From an uncultured Geobacter sp. (GTDB lineage: Bacteria > Desulfobacterota > Desulfuromonadia > Geobacterales > Geobacteraceae), in NCBI GenBank assembly GCA_903915655.1, contig CAIWTU010000152.1:1-38767 (forward strand): a stretch of 38,767 nt of DNA, in the 5' to 3' direction. Below are positions 17,877 through 27,189 of the stretch, one piece after another (position 1 is the stretch's first letter; each line of letters opens with the position of its first letter). The notes below the pieces were generated by a model. That model was not told the DNA's origin and did no database searches. It worked only from the letters and a program-made list of their open reading frames with translations. The translations under genes and the position numbers were made by a program.

Positions 17877-19010
17877 ATGTCGAGGTTCAACGAGGCTTTC
17901 AAATCACTTTTTGCGATAAATATGGGAGTCAGAAAAGGGGAGAGAATAGTGGTTTTCAGCGACACCATCCGGCCTGACGAAAACCCTTTTCCCTCAGATG
18001 CTGACCGGCGCACGAGACTGCGCGAAACTGCAGAAGCAGCCGCCGGTTTTGCCGGGGAAAACTACGGGAATGCCTCTTTCGTCTCGTACCCCTCTACAGT
18101 CGCGCCTGGCGCGGAACCTCCCGAGCTCCTCTGGCGTGAGGCGCTCGGTGATGCCGTGGTTGATTTGCTGGCTGGTGACGGTATTCTTGCCCCCCTCCTT
18201 TCAAAGACGGCGAGCAGGGCGCAGCTGGTTCGGGCGGAGGAAATCGTCCTCGCCGGTAAAGATTCGGTGGCAGATCTGGTTCTCGCCATGGCCAACCACT
18301 CTACCAGCCACACCCGGTTCCGCTTGCTGGTAAATGCTGCGGGAGGCCGTTTTGCAAGCCTCCCCAATTTTGACCCCGAGATGTTTTTCTCCTCCATGCA
18401 GGTTGACTGGTCACTGCTGGCGGAGAGGACGGCACGCCTTGCCGAAGAGGTTAACCGGGCCGTAGAGATAGTAGTCCAATGTCCGAATGGAACGATGATG
18501 CGTTTCCTCAAGTCCGGGCGTGTTGCTGCGGGAGACGACGGTCTCCTGACAGCCCCGGCCAGTTTCGGGAATCTCCCGGCGGGAGAGGTCTACCTGGCCC
18601 CCCTTGAAGGAACCAGTGAGGGGGTAATGGTCGTGGAGTATGCCCCGACAAGGAAACTTGACTCTCCTCTGAAACTCCTGGTGCAGGATGGAAGTGTGGT
18701 CGAGATATGCGGTGATGAACCCTATCGGCTGAAACTGGAACAGAAGTTTGCCGAAAGTGATAAAAACCGGAATATTGCCGAGTTGGGAATCGGCACCAAT
18801 GACCGTGCGACAAGGCCGGACAATATTCTGGAGGCCGAAAAAATTCTCGGTACCATCCACATCGCCCTGGGAGACAATACCGGATTTGGCGGCACGGTGA
18901 GCACCCCGTTCCACGAAGACTACGTCTTCTACCGTCCGACCCTCACTGCGATAGGGGGAGACGGTTCAGCCAGAATACTCCTGGATGACGGAAAACCGGT
19001 GATATGGTAG
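17877..19010 (+). CDS. M29-type (AmpS-like) metallo-aminopeptidase
   Basis: The 377-aa protein resembles thermophilic-type aminopeptidases of family M29. The putative metal ligands fall in the expected order: Glu237 in PAGEVY, Glu302 in AELGIGTN, His328 in the IHIALGDN motif, and His346 and Asp348 in FHEDY. The N-terminal half is less conserved and I see no motif in it. AAAAGGA lies about 9 bases before the ATG. The gene stands alone between the export cassette and clpB. Its TAG stop runs directly into a copy of the CTCTTG repeat. Confidence 0.78.
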   Translation: MSRFNEAFKSLFAINMGVRKGERIVVFSDTIRPDENPFPSDADRRTRLRETAEAAAGFAGENYGNASFVSYPSTVAPGAEPPELLWREALGDAVVDLLAGDGILAPLLSKTASRAQLVRAEEIVLAGKDSVADLVLAMANHSTSHTRFRLLVNAAGGRFASLPNFDPEMFFSSMQVDWSLLAERTARLAEEVNRAVEIVVQCPNGTMMRFLKSGRVAAGDDGLLTAPASFGNLPAGEVYLAPLEGTSEGVMVVEYAPTRKLDSPLKLLVQDGSVVEICGDEPYRLKLEQKFAESDKNRNIAELGIGTNDRATRPDNILEAEKILGTIHIALGDNTGFGGTVSTPFHEDYVFYRPTLTAIGGDGSARILLDDGKPVIW

Positions 19011-19090
19011 GCTCTTGCAACCTGATCGTCATCTACGAATTCCTCTATCGGTGATCCACTCTTTTCAGTCAGATAAAATCTGGTCAGGCG
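19010..19090. repeat. Partial copy (copy B) of the CTCTTG intergenic element
   Basis: Beginning at the last base of the upstream stop codon, the sequence GGCTCTTGCAA, then CGAAT.CCTCTATCGG and GATCC, follows the left half of the element after dnaE over about 75 bases. It includes the AAA(G/A)TCTGG segment near its end. The right inverted terminus is absent, so this copy is truncated or decayed. Confidence 0.55.
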
Positions 19091-19097
19091 ACTTGAC

Positions 19098-19126
19098 TTG
19101 ACATAGCTGACAGCCGTACCTATCCT
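19098..19126 (+). promoter_or_regulatory. Predicted sigma-70-type promoter for clpB
   Basis: TTGACA (19098-19103), a 17-base spacer and TATCCT (19121-19126) end 35 bases before the clpB start codon. No CIRCE repeat and no good sigma-32 box (CTTGAAA with CCCCAT) was seen, although clpB is usually a heat-shock gene. Confidence 0.5.
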
Positions 19127-19161
19127 TTAACCATACGGAAATGTATAAAAGGAGGTCTTCC

Positions 19162-21756
19162 ATGATCAGACCCGAGAAGATGACGATAAAGACTCAGGAG
19201 GCTCTTGGTGCGGCTCAGCAGCTGGCAGCGGACAGGCAAAACAGCTCGCTGGAGCCACTCCACCTCCTGCTGGCTCTGCTCGACCAGGAGGGAGGGCTGG
19301 CCGCTTCTCTCCTGCAGAAGATAGGCGGCAATGTTGCTTATGTTCTCTCGAAGCTTCAGACCGAGTTGAAGCGGCTGCCACAGGCTTCCGGGGCGGGGGG
19401 GCAGCTTTACATTTCTCCCGAACTCAACCGGGCACTGGACGCCGCGCAGAAAGAAGCCGAGGTGATGAAGGACGGATTTGTTTCTACCGAACATCTGCTC
19501 CTCGGGCTTGTAAGTGAGAAGGGGAGTCGGGCTGCGCAGATACTGGCCGAAAATGGCGTGTCGCGGGATTCGATTCTGGCGGCGCTCAAGGAACTTCGGG
19601 GGGACGAACGGGTAACCGACCAGAATCCCGAGGAGAAATACCAGGCTTTGGCGAAATACAGCCGTGACCTTACCGAACTGGCCGGCCAGGGGAAGCTCGA
19701 TCCGGTTATCGGCCGTGACGACGAGATCCGTCGAGTGATCCAGGTGCTGTCACGGAGGACCAAGAACAACCCCGTGCTGATAGGTGAACCGGGTGTCGGC
19801 AAGACTGCCATCGTGGAGGGGCTGGCTCAGCGGATACTCTCCGGTGATGTCCCGGAGACCCTGAAAAACAAGAAACTGGTGGCGCTCGACATGGGGGCTC
19901 TGATAGCTGGAACTAAATTCCGCGGCGAATTCGAGGAACGGCTGAAGGCGGTGATCAAGGAGGTCAGCAAATCCGAGGGGAATGTAATCCTTTTTATCGA
20001 TGAACTCCACACCCTTGTCGGCGCAGGGGCGGCAGAGGGGGCCATGGACGCCTCCAACCTGCTGAAACCGGCGTTGGCCCGGGGGGAGTTGCACTGCATC
20101 GGCGCCACGACACTCAATGAATATCGCAAATATATAGAAAAAGACGCAGCCTTCGAACGGCGTTTTCAGCAGATTTATACAGGCGAGCCGAGCGTCGAGG
20201 ATACCATTTCTATCCTGCGTGGGCTCAAGGAAAAGTACGAGGTTTACCATGGCATCCGTATCCAGGATAGCGCCATCGTTGCCGCCGCAACCCTTTCCTC
20301 CCGGTACATCCCCGATCGTTTTCTTCCGGACAAGGCTATTGACTTGATCGATGAAGCCGCCTCCCGGCTTCGAATAGAGATAGATTCCATGCCGACCGGG
20401 ATAGACGAGATAGAGAGAAAAATTATCCAGATGGAGATAGAGAAGCAGGCGCTCATGAAAGAAGAGGATTCCCATTCCTGGGAGCGGCTCAGGAAGCTAA
20501 CCGATGAACTGGAGGCGCTGAAGGCTGAATCAGCGGAGCTGAAGGTGCACTGGCAGAAGGAAAAGGAGATAATCAAGTCGCTCCGTGACCTGAAGAACTC
20601 CCTGGAAGAGAAGAAGGAAGAGGCAAAGAAATCGGAGCGGGAGGGGAATCTGGCCCGGACTGCGGAGATCCGTTATGGTGAAATTCCGGCCATAGAGAAG
20701 CAGATGTCGGCGAAAAATCTCGATTTGGGGGCGATACAGAAAGAGGGGAAGATGCTTTCCGAAGAGGTTGACGGTGATATGGTAGCCGATATTGTCGGAA
20801 AATGGACCGGCGTACCTGTTTCCCGATTACAGGAGAGCGAGTCTGCGAAGCTGGTAAAGATGGAAGATCGGCTGAAGTTGAGGGTTGTGGGTCAGGACGA
20901 TGCCCTCATGCTGGTGGCGAACGCAGTCCGTCGCGCCAGGTCTGGCCTTTCCGATCCGAACCGGCCGATCGGTTCCTTCATATTTCTCGGCCCTACCGGT
21001 GTCGGTAAGACCGAGACCGCCCGTGCCCTTGCCGAATTCCTCTTTGATGATGACCAGGCCATTGTCCGGATAGACATGAGTGAGTATCAGGAAAAGCATG
21101 CGGTGGCGCGACTGATCGGAGCGCCCCCAGGCTACGTGGGCTATGAGGAAGGTGGGCAGCTTACCGAGATGGTTCGCCGTCGGCCTTACAGCATCATCCT
21201 CTTTGACGAGATTGAAAAGGCCCACCCGGAGGTCTTCAATCTGCTGCTTCAGCTCCTGGATGACGGTCGTCTGACCGATGGTCAGGGGCGCACAATCGAC
21301 TTTCGCAATACGGTAATCATCATGACCAGCAATCTGGGGTCGCAATGGATACAGCAGTATGGAGCCAGCGACTACGCAAGGATGCGGAGCATGGTCATGG
21401 AAACACTGAGAGAGAGCTTCAAGCCGGAATTTCTCAATCGAGTCGATGAAGTGGTTATTTATCACGGATTGCCGTTGGAACAGATCAAGAAAATAGTCGG
21501 AATTCAGGTCAAAATATTACAAGACCGTCTGGCTGAAAGGCGGATTACGCTACTGATTACGGATAAAGCGAGAGAATATCTGGCCGGGGAAGGATACGAA
21601 CCTGCCTATGGAGCTCGCCCTCTCAAGAGGGCCATACAGCGCAAGGTGCAGGATCCGTTGGCACTCATGCTGCTTGATGGTAAATTTTCCGAAGGGGATA
21701 CGGTCTCAGTGGATCTCGATCTGAGCGGAGAAGGACTTGTTATCAAGAGAAAATGA
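19162..21756 (+). CDS. clpB: ClpB disaggregase (Hsp100)
   Basis: This AAA+ chaperone pulls apart protein aggregates together with DnaK. The full domain order is present: Clp_N repeats (about 6-145), first ATPase with Walker A GEPGVGKT (208-215), the long middle coiled coil (about 405-525, rich in Glu, Lys and Leu) that marks ClpB rather than ClpA/ClpC, and second ATPase with Walker A GPTGVGKT (610-617). The start at 19162 follows AAGGAGG by 7 bases and gives 864 aa, the usual length. An ATG 21 bases upstream lies ahead of that site and is rejected. The stop overlaps a possible ATG of the next gene. Confidence 0.96.
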   Translation: MIRPEKMTIKTQEALGAAQQLAADRQNSSLEPLHLLLALLDQEGGLAASLLQKIGGNVAYVLSKLQTELKRLPQASGAGGQLYISPELNRALDAAQKEAEVMKDGFVSTEHLLLGLVSEKGSRAAQILAENGVSRDSILAALKELRGDERVTDQNPEEKYQALAKYSRDLTELAGQGKLDPVIGRDDEIRRVIQVLSRRTKNNPVLIGEPGVGKTAIVEGLAQRILSGDVPETLKNKKLVALDMGALIAGTKFRGEFEERLKAVIKEVSKSEGNVILFIDELHTLVGAGAAEGAMDASNLLKPALARGELHCIGATTLNEYRKYIEKDAAFERRFQQIYTGEPSVEDTISILRGLKEKYEVYHGIRIQDSAIVAAATLSSRYIPDRFLPDKAIDLIDEAASRLRIEIDSMPTGIDEIERKIIQMEIEKQALMKEEDSHSWERLRKLTDELEALKAESAELKVHWQKEKEIIKSLRDLKNSLEEKKEEAKKSEREGNLARTAEIRYGEIPAIEKQMSAKNLDLGAIQKEGKMLSEEVDGDMVADIVGKWTGVPVSRLQESESAKLVKMEDRLKLRVVGQDDALMLVANAVRRARSGLSDPNRPIGSFIFLGPTGVGKTETARALAEFLFDDDQAIVRIDMSEYQEKHAVARLIGAPPGYVGYEEGGQLTEMVRRRPYSIILFDEIEKAHPEVFNLLLQLLDDGRLTDGQGRTIDFRNTVIIMTSNLGSQWIQQYGASDYARMRSMVMETLRESFKPEFLNRVDEVVIYHGLPLEQIKKIVGIQVKILQDRLAERRITLLITDKAREYLAGEGYEPAYGARPLKRAIQRKVQDPLALMLLDGKFSEGDTVSVDLDLSGEGLVIKRK

Positions 21757-21779
21757 AGGCAGGAAAGAGGGGGGAGTAC

Positions 21780-22664
21780 ATGCGAGTTGTAAAAGTAGCT
21801 TTATTGCCGGTTATGCTCATATTCCTTTTAGCAGGATGTGCGCCAGTCAAGGTAGTCCAGCCACCGCTACGGACCGGTCTTGCCAAGGTTGCAGTGGTGC
21901 TTGGTGGCGGTGCGGCGAAGGGGTTTGCCCACATTGGTGTCTTGAAGGTGCTGGAGGCAAATAACATCCCGATGCACATGGTTGTGGGGACGAGCGCCGG
22001 AAGTTTTGTCGGAAGTCTTTATGCCTACGGATTTAACGCCTATCAGCTGCAAAAAATCTCTCTCGAACTCGAAAAGGGTGATCTGGCCGACCTCACCTTT
22101 CCCGATAACGGCTTCATCAAGGGGGACAAGCTCGAGGCTTACATCAACCGGATGCTGAGAAATACGACAATGGAAAAACTTCGGATCCCTTTCTATGCGA
22201 TAGCAACGGATATCCAGAATGGTGCGGAGATGGATTTTGGTTCGGGAAATACCGGTCGGGCGGTCAGGGCAAGTTGCTCTATTCCGGGGGTATTTTCTCC
22301 AGTCATAATCAGCGGCAGGATGTATGTTGACGGAGGATTGGTCAGCCCGACTGCGGTTGATGCGGCGCGAAAACATGGTGCAGATATTGTTATTGCCGTT
22401 GATATAACTGGGGAAGGAGAAGCACCCCGCCCAAAGGGGACACTGGAAACCATTATGCAGTCAATAAATGTCATGTATGAACGTATCGGTGCCCAGCAAC
22501 TCCCGCATGCAGATGTAATAATACGCCCTAAAGTCGGCCATATCGGGGCAGCCGATTTTTCGAAGAAGAACGAGGCTATCCTGGAGGGTGAGAAAGCGGC
22601 GATCGCAGCACTGCCTGCCATAAATTCGCTCCTTGCCAGGCTGAGGTCAGAAGGAAGGTTGTGA
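21780..22664 (+). CDS. Patatin-like phospholipase, predicted lipoprotein (RssA-type)
   Basis: The 294-aa protein starts with a lipoprotein signal (MRVVKVALLPVMLIFLLAGC) whose lipobox LAGC places the lipidated Cys at residue 20. The patatin domain follows: oxyanion loop LGGGAAKG (41-48), nucleophile Ser72 in GTSAG, and Asp184 in the DGG motif. These are the parts of a Ser-Asp dyad acyl hydrolase, presumably acting at the periplasmic face of the envelope. The ATG at 21780 follows GGGGGAG and gives the clean signal peptide. The ATG at 21753, overlapping the clpB stop, would add nine hydrophilic residues. It is probably cotranscribed with clpB. Confidence 0.86.
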   Translation: MRVVKVALLPVMLIFLLAGCAPVKVVQPPLRTGLAKVAVVLGGGAAKGFAHIGVLKVLEANNIPMHMVVGTSAGSFVGSLYAYGFNAYQLQKISLELEKGDLADLTFPDNGFIKGDKLEAYINRMLRNTTMEKLRIPFYAIATDIQNGAEMDFGSGNTGRAVRASCSIPGVFSPVIISGRMYVDGGLVSPTAVDAARKHGADIVIAVDITGEGEAPRPKGTLETIMQSINVMYERIGAQQLPHADVIIRPKVGHIGAADFSKKNEAILEGEKAAIAALPAINSLLARLRSEGRL

Positions 22665-22806
22665 TCTCTTGACGCGCACCAGGATCATCTATCGGTGGCT
22701 ACCGGCGAAATTTGACATCTTCTAGCATACCGTTCCTCAAATATCGCGATAACAAACGCTCTCTCTGACTGCTGTTGTTACGCAATTCTCCGGCAAATAA
22801 TTTTGT

Positions 22807-22834
22807 TTGACAACCTGTCCAGTTTTGTTATATT
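22807..22834 (+). promoter_or_regulatory. Predicted sigma-70-type promoter for the aldehyde dehydrogenase gene
   Basis: TTGACA (22807-22812), a 16-base spacer and TATATT (22829-22834) are present. Transcription from here would start near 22841 and leave a leader of about 195 bases. Confidence 0.6.
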
Positions 22835-22893
22835 GTGCTCTGTGCATTATGAGGAGTGAATTGCCTTTAATTCTTGATTGTTCATGTCACGGA

Positions 22894-22905
22894 AACAGTA
22901 CTGTT
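22894..22905. promoter_or_regulatory. Operator-like 12-bp perfect palindrome
   Basis: AACAGTACTGTT reads the same on both strands and lies about 55 bases downstream of the predicted transcription start. It could bind a dimeric repressor. The protein is unknown. Confidence 0.35.
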
Positions 22906-22942
22906 AATGCGATGATTACATAAACATGAATGAAGATTAAGG

Positions 22943-22963
22943 TAGCCGGTATTTCGCCGGCTA
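22943..22963 (+). promoter_or_regulatory. Leader hairpin of the aldehyde dehydrogenase mRNA
   Basis: TAGCCGG and CCGGCTA form a perfect 7-bp stem around a 7-base loop. No T-run follows, so it is not a plain terminator. I do not recognise a known riboswitch class. Confidence 0.45.
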
Positions 22964-23036
22964 TATGGGATAGACGCTCAAATTGATGGTTAGTTCACTT
23001 TGGCGCCTAAAAAACAATTTATTTGGGAGGTATGTG

Positions 23037-24392
23037 ATGGCAGATGCAGTACAGCAGATTGATCAAATGGTAGCAAAGGCAACTAAAGCAGCGGCAGCAT
23101 TCAGAAACTTCACTCAGGAGCAGGTCGACAAAGTTTTGGCAGCGATGGACGTAGCCAGTGTGGCCAACGAAGTCAAACTTGGTGAAATGGCTGTTGCTGA
23201 GACAGGTATCGGCAGGGCTGACCACAAGGCCATCAAAAATCACCTTGGCGCCCATATCGTCTATGAGTGGCAAAAAGACAAAAAATCCGTAGGGGTCATT
23301 GAGGAAAAAGATGGCGTGAAGTATATTGCCGAGCCTTTCGGTGTAGTTGCTGCCGCCACTCCGACCACCAACCCTACTTCGACTACAGAGTTCAAGTCTA
23401 TTATTGCTCTCAAAGGCCGTAACGTTGTGATCTTCGCTTTCCACCCGCGCGCACAGAAGTGCAGCGCCGAAGCAGCCAGGATCATGCTCGAAGCAGCAGT
23501 CAGCGCAGGTGCACCTGCAGACTGTATCCAGTGGATCGATGAGCCTTCAATCGAGGCAACCAACGCGCTGTTCAAACACCCTGGAGTGAATCTTGTCATC
23601 GCCACCGGTGGCGGCGCCATGGTCAAGTCCGCATACAGCTCAGGTCACCCCGCTATCGGCGTCGGCCCGGGAAATACCCCGGTTTTCATTTCAAAATCCG
23701 CGAACCTCAGCGTTGCAGTAAATAACGTCATTGCATCCAAGACCTTCGACAACGGGACCATCTGCTCCTCCGACCAGTCGATGATCTTTGACGACAAGGC
23801 AATAGGCGAGAAAGCTGTCAAATTGATGGTAGAAAGAGGCGCCTACCTCGTAAATGCAGATGAGAAAGCCAAGCTTGAGACCGTAATGTTCGACAAGGAA
23901 AGAGGCGTTCCGGCTATGGCCATCGTAGGGAAATCTCCTCAGGTTATTGCCAAGCTTGCCGGTTTTGAAATTCCTGCAGATGCAAAACTGCTTCTCGTGC
24001 CCCTTTCAACCATTGGACCCGAAGACTGGTTCAGCCACGAAAAACTTTCCCCGGTCCTCGGTTACATCGCCTTCAGCAGCACTGACGAAGCGATTTCCGC
24101 TGCAAAAAACCAGCTCCTCTGGGGCGGCGCAGGCCACACCGCAGTTGTTCATGCGCAGGACGATGCAGTTCTTGAAAAATTTGCCATGGAGATCCCTGCC
24201 AACAGGCTGCTCCTTAACCAGCCAGCAGTTCACGGCAGCGTAGGACTTATTTACAACCAACTCCCCCCTTCACTTACCCTTGGTTGTGGTACAAGCGGTG
24301 GCAACTACCTCTCCAATAACATTAACTATAAGGACCTCCTGAACATCAAGCAGGTCGCAAAACGTATAGTTGATTATGAAAGAGACGAATAG
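23037..24392 (+). CDS. CoA-acylating aldehyde dehydrogenase (EutE/PduP/AdhE-N type)
   Basis: The 451-aa enzyme interconverts an aldehyde plus CoA and NAD+ with an acyl-CoA plus NADH. The likely substrate is acetaldehyde or propionaldehyde. The catalytic Cys243 lies in the FDNGTICSSDQS motif, and the VAAATPTTNPTST segment is typical of the acylating branch and absent from hydrolytic aldehyde dehydrogenases. GGGAGG lies 7 bases before the ATG at 23037. An ATG 54 bases upstream would add an unrelated N-terminus. No microcompartment shell genes and no alcohol dehydrogenase are adjacent, and the N-terminus shows no obvious encapsulation helix. A strong terminator follows, so the gene is monocistronic. 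Confidence 0.9.
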   Translation: MADAVQQIDQMVAKATKAAAAFRNFTQEQVDKVLAAMDVASVANEVKLGEMAVAETGIGRADHKAIKNHLGAHIVYEWQKDKKSVGVIEEKDGVKYIAEPFGVVAAATPTTNPTSTTEFKSIIALKGRNVVIFAFHPRAQKCSAEAARIMLEAAVSAGAPADCIQWIDEPSIEATNALFKHPGVNLVIATGGGAMVKSAYSSGHPAIGVGPGNTPVFISKSANLSVAVNNVIASKTFDNGTICSSDQSMIFDDKAIGEKAVKLMVERGAYLVNADEKAKLETVMFDKERGVPAMAIVGKSPQVIAKLAGFEIPADAKLLLVPLSTIGPEDWFSHEKLSPVLGYIAFSSTDEAISAAKNQLLWGGAGHTAVVHAQDDAVLEKFAMEIPANRLLLNQPAVHGSVGLIYNQLPPSLTLGCGTSGGNYLSNNINYKDLLNIKQVAKRIVDYERDE

Positions 24393-24425
24393 AACTTGAT
24401 CTAGCAATATTTTTTTCATAATGTC

Positions 24426-24468
24426 AGCCCCTGACCTTTCTTCACGGAAGGCCAGGGGCTTTCTTTTT
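24426..24468 (+). terminator. Rho-independent terminator after the aldehyde dehydrogenase gene
   Basis: A 13-position stem (24426-24438 with 24448-24460, one A-C mismatch) closes on a 9-base loop and is followed by TTCTTTTT. Confidence 0.92.
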
Positions 24469-24593
24469 AGCTCCTTTGAACCGATGCCGTGTCGCTTATT
24501 CCTGATCGGAGCGGCCCGAATTCGCCCGTCAACGGTGAACTGCCCCCATTTATTCTTATAGCCAGTTATTACGGATCTCCAGGAGAAAAACAG

Positions 24594-25436
24594 TTGAAAT
24601 CGGTCACTCTAAATGCTCCGGCAAAGGTGAATTATCTGCTTGATGTGTTGCGCAAAAGAGCCGATGGGTATCACGATCTACGGATGATTATGCAGCGGAT
24701 TGCACTCTCCGATCAGATAGAAATTACCCTGCTTGATAACCCCGGAATTTATGTCACCTCTGATAAGGGTGGAGTTCCGGACGGTCCCGGCAATATTGCG
24801 TGGCGCGCAGCAGAGGCGATCCTCTCCTGCTCTGGAAGAGAGGCAGGGGTTCGAATCAGGATAGTCAAGAAAATACCGGTTGCGGCAGGACTGGGAGGCG
24901 GAAGCAGTGACGCGGCAACAGTTCTTATCGGTTTGAACGAACTGCTGGGGCTCGGCTTCTCCGATGAAAAGTTGATGCAACTTGGGGTAAAACTCGGGGC
25001 CGACGTCCCCTTTTTTATTTTTAAAAGAGCTGCCCTCGCGGAAGGAATTGGCGAAAGGCTTTCCCCGGTCGATCGGCTTCCTGCAGTCTGGATGGTGCTG
25101 GTAAATCCGAATGTTCATGTGTCAACTGCCTCGGTCTATCAAAATTTGAGATTGACAAAAAGGGAAGATACCTATAAAATGCCTACTTTTAGCGGCAATG
25201 TTGATCAGCTCTGTGCAATTCTTTCAAATGACCTGGAGAGCGTCACTACAGAACGGTTCCCGGTAATAAGGGAGATCAAGTCGGAACTCCTTTCCCTTGG
25301 TGCACGCGGTGTTCTCATGTCCGGTAGCGGACCCACTGTCTTTGCAGTTTTTGCAGATGAGGGCGCGGCGCGATACTGTTTTGACACGGTCTCCAAGGTA
25401 AGCGGCTGGAGTTCATTCTTGACTCGGACAATCTGA
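24594..25436 (+). CDS. ispE: 4-diphosphocytidyl-2-C-methyl-D-erythritol kinase
   Basis: This GHMP kinase of the MEP isoprenoid pathway phosphorylates the 2-hydroxyl of CDP-ME. The N-terminal NAPAKVN segment (Lys11), the ATP-binding glycine loop [14 protein letters not shown] (95-108), Asp137 in GADVPF and the C-terminal [10 protein letters not shown] motif are all present. The start is set at TTG 24594 because AGGAGA lies 8 bases upstream and the protein then begins at the family N-terminus with 280 aa. The open frame runs back to a GTG at 24489 within terminator-proximal sequence, which is rejected. tRNA-Gln and prs follow closely, the classic ispE-prs-rplY-pth order. Confidence 0.93.
   Translation: MKSVTLNAPAKVNYLLDVLRKRADGYHDLRMIMQRIALSDQIEITLLDNPGIYVTSDKGGVPDGPGNIAWRAAEAILSCSGREAGVRIRIVKKIPVAAGLGGGSSDAATVLIGLNELLGLGFSDEKLMQLGVKLGADVPFFIFKRAALAEGIGERLSPVDRLPAVWMVLVNPNVHVSTASVYQNLRLTKREDTYKMPTFSGNVDQLCAILSNDLESVTTERFPVIREIKSELLSLGARGVLMSGSGPTVFAVFADEGAARYCFDTVSKVSGWSSFLTRTI
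25152..25180 (+). promoter_or_regulatory. Possible promoter inside ispE for tRNA-Gln and prs
   Basis: TTGACA (25152-25157) with a 17-base spacer and TAAAAT (25175-25180) lies within the ispE reading frame, about 270 bases before the tRNA. It is a good consensus match by eye but may be chance. Confidence 0.3.
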
Positions 25437-25449
25437 GTTTGTACACAAT

Positions 25450-25524
25450 TGGGGCGTCGCCAAGCGGTAAGGCACTGGATTTTGATTCCAGCATTCCCAG
25501 GTTCGATCCCTGGCGCCCCAGCCA
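25450..25524 (+). tRNA. tRNA-Gln (anticodon TTG)
   Basis: The 75-base cloverleaf has an acceptor stem TGGGGCG/CGCCCCA, discriminator G and an encoded CCA (25522-25524). The anticodon stem CTGGA/TCCAG holds the loop TTTTGAT, giving anticodon TTG (reads CAA and CAG), and the T arm holds GGTTCGATCC. It lies 13 bases after ispE and 40 bases before prs, so it may be processed from the same transcript. Confidence 0.97.
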
Positions 25525-25564
25525 AACGATTTTATGATGAAAATAATAGAGTATTGAGGCCGTG

Positions 25565-26509
25565 ATGGAAAATAAGATCAAAATTTTCTGCGGTAATTCG
25601 AATCCCATCCTTGCCGGGAAGATCTGCGAATGCCTGAATTTGCCACTTGGTTCAGCCAGGGTCAAAAATTTCTCCGATGGCGAGATCATTGTAGAGATAG
25701 GGGAAAATGTCCGTGGTCGCGATGTCTATGTGGTCCAGTCAACTTGCTGTCCGACCAACAATAATCTTATGGAGCTCCTGATCATGATGGATGCCCTGAA
25801 AAGGGCGTCAGCAGCGACAATTACCGCGGTCATACCGTATTATGGTTATGCCAGACAGGACAGGAAGGTCGCTCCCCGTACCCCGATAACGGCTAAGCTG
25901 GTAGCAGATCTTCTGACAACGGCAGGCGCCGACCGAGTAGTCACGCTAGATCTTCATGCCGGTCAGATACAGGGATTCTTCAATATTCCGGTTGATAACC
26001 TTTATGCGGCGCCGGTGATACTTGACTATCTCCGCAGTAATTTTGATCCCGGCAACGTGGTAATGGTCTCTCCTGACGCTGGCGGCACCGAGCGGGCAAG
26101 GGCATATGCGAAACGTATCGGCTGTACGTTGGCTGTTATCGACAAGCGTCGATCTGGAGCAAACGTCTCCGAGGTTATGCATCTGATCGGTGATGTACAG
26201 GGTAAGGTTGCGATTATACTGGACGATATGGTTGACACTGCAGGGACCTTGACGCAGGCAGCCAAGGCTCTCAAGGAGCACGGAGCGAAGTCGATCTTTG
26301 CCTGTGCAACGCATGGAGTCCTGTCGGGGCCGGCAATCGAGCGAATTAACGCATCAGAGATAGAAGAGATGGTGATTACGGATACTATCCCACTGGGGGA
26401 GAAGGTCGGGATGACCGGCAAGATAAAGATTCTCCCGGTAGCTAAACTTCTCGCCGAAGCGATCAAACGTATTCATCATGACGAATCGGTTAGTTCTCTT
26501 TTTGTGTAA
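25565..26509 (+). CDS. prs: Ribose-phosphate pyrophosphokinase (PRPP synthetase)
   Basis: The enzyme makes PRPP from ribose 5-phosphate and ATP for nucleotides, His, Trp and NAD. The 314-aa length is standard. The [11 protein letters not shown] signature and the PRPP-binding loop [11 protein letters not shown] are complete, and the N-terminal FSDGEI segment is typical of class I enzymes. The start is the ATG at 25565. The codon before it, GTG, is also in frame. A GAGG lies 5 bases upstream. Confidence 0.96.
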   Translation: MENKIKIFCGNSNPILAGKICECLNLPLGSARVKNFSDGEIIVEIGENVRGRDVYVVQSTCCPTNNNLMELLIMMDALKRASAATITAVIPYYGYARQDRKVAPRTPITAKLVADLLTTAGADRVVTLDLHAGQIQGFFNIPVDNLYAAPVILDYLRSNFDPGNVVMVSPDAGGTERARAYAKRIGCTLAVIDKRRSGANVSEVMHLIGDVQGKVAIILDDMVDTAGTLTQAAKALKEHGAKSIFACATHGVLSGPAIERINASEIEEMVITDTIPLGEKVGMTGKIKILPVAKLLAEAIKRIHHDESVSSLFV

Positions 26510-26512
26510 CAC

Positions 26513-26532
26513 AGGAGCTTGCGCTCTTTTTT
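26513..26532 (+). terminator. Weak terminator or attenuator between prs and rplY
   Basis: AGGAGC (26513-26518) and GCTCTT (26523-26528) form a short stem with one G-U pair and a 4-base loop, running into T6. With so short a stem, read-through into rplY is likely. Confidence 0.4.
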
Positions 26533-26564
26533 GACAAATACAATAGATGATAAGTGGAGAATGT

Positions 26565-27161
26565 ATGGAACAAAAAGTTCTGAACATCGAAATTAGAAGT
26601 GAGACCGGTAAAGGGATTTCCCGCAGGATCAGGAAGCAGGGGCTGATTCCTGCCGTTGTTTATGGTAAGGGTATAGATTCTGTCGCAGTAACGGTAAACC
26701 CGCGTGACCTGGCTGCAGCAATTGCAGGGGAAGGGGGTCACAACAACCTGATTACCTTGAAGGGGGAGGGCGCACTCTCCGGCAGCGTCGTAATTGTAGC
26801 AGATCTCTACCGGGACTGCATTAAAGGTAATCTGCTTCATGCCGATCTGCATAAGATCAATCTTGAGGAGAAAGTCAAGGTTCCGGTTACAATCTCCCTT
26901 ATTGGCAGCTCTATAGGGGTAAAAGAGGGGGGTCTGCTCGATTTCGTCATGCATTCCGTTGAGGTCGAATGCCTCCCGACCGAGATCCCGGAGCATCTCG
27001 AAGTTGATGTGACCAACCTCGCGATCGGAGATTCGCTACATGTCCGTGACCTGCAGGTTCCTCCTGGGATTAAGGTACTTGAAGATCCGAAGGCTACCCT
27101 GGTCAACATCCTTGGCAAGGGTAAAGAAGAGGACGGAGCGGCTGAAACTGCAGGGGCGTGA
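26565..27161 (+). CDS. rplY: 50S ribosomal protein L25, long (Ctc) form
   Basis: The 198-aa protein binds 5S rRNA in the large subunit. The N-terminal L25 domain (about 5-95) includes the RIRKQGLIPAVVYGKG segment. The C-terminal TL5/Ctc beta domain (about 100-185) makes this the long form found outside enterobacteria. The tail is acidic and Ala-rich. The ATG at 26565 follows GTGGAG. An ATG 18 bases earlier is rejected because that site would then lie inside the frame. Confidence 0.94.
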   Translation: MEQKVLNIEIRSETGKGISRRIRKQGLIPAVVYGKGIDSVAVTVNPRDLAAAIAGEGGHNNLITLKGEGALSGSVVIVADLYRDCIKGNLLHADLHKINLEEKVKVPVTISLIGSSIGVKEGGLLDFVMHSVEVECLPTEIPEHLEVDVTNLAIGDSLHVRDLQVPPGIKVLEDPKATLVNILGKGKEEDGAAETAGA

Positions 27162-27189
27162 TCCTTTTGCGGGTTAAGTCGTAGGCTTT

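Larger units (their letters stand above)
22665..23036. other. Intergenic region and long leader before the aldehyde dehydrogenase gene
   Basis: The region has three parts. First is a weak match to the CTCTTG element right after the stop codon (22665-22700). Second is a good promoter (22807-22834). Third is a leader of almost 200 bases with a 12-bp palindrome and a hairpin, described separately. A 24-codon reading frame at 22849-22923 has no convincing ribosome-binding site. Confidence 0.5.
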
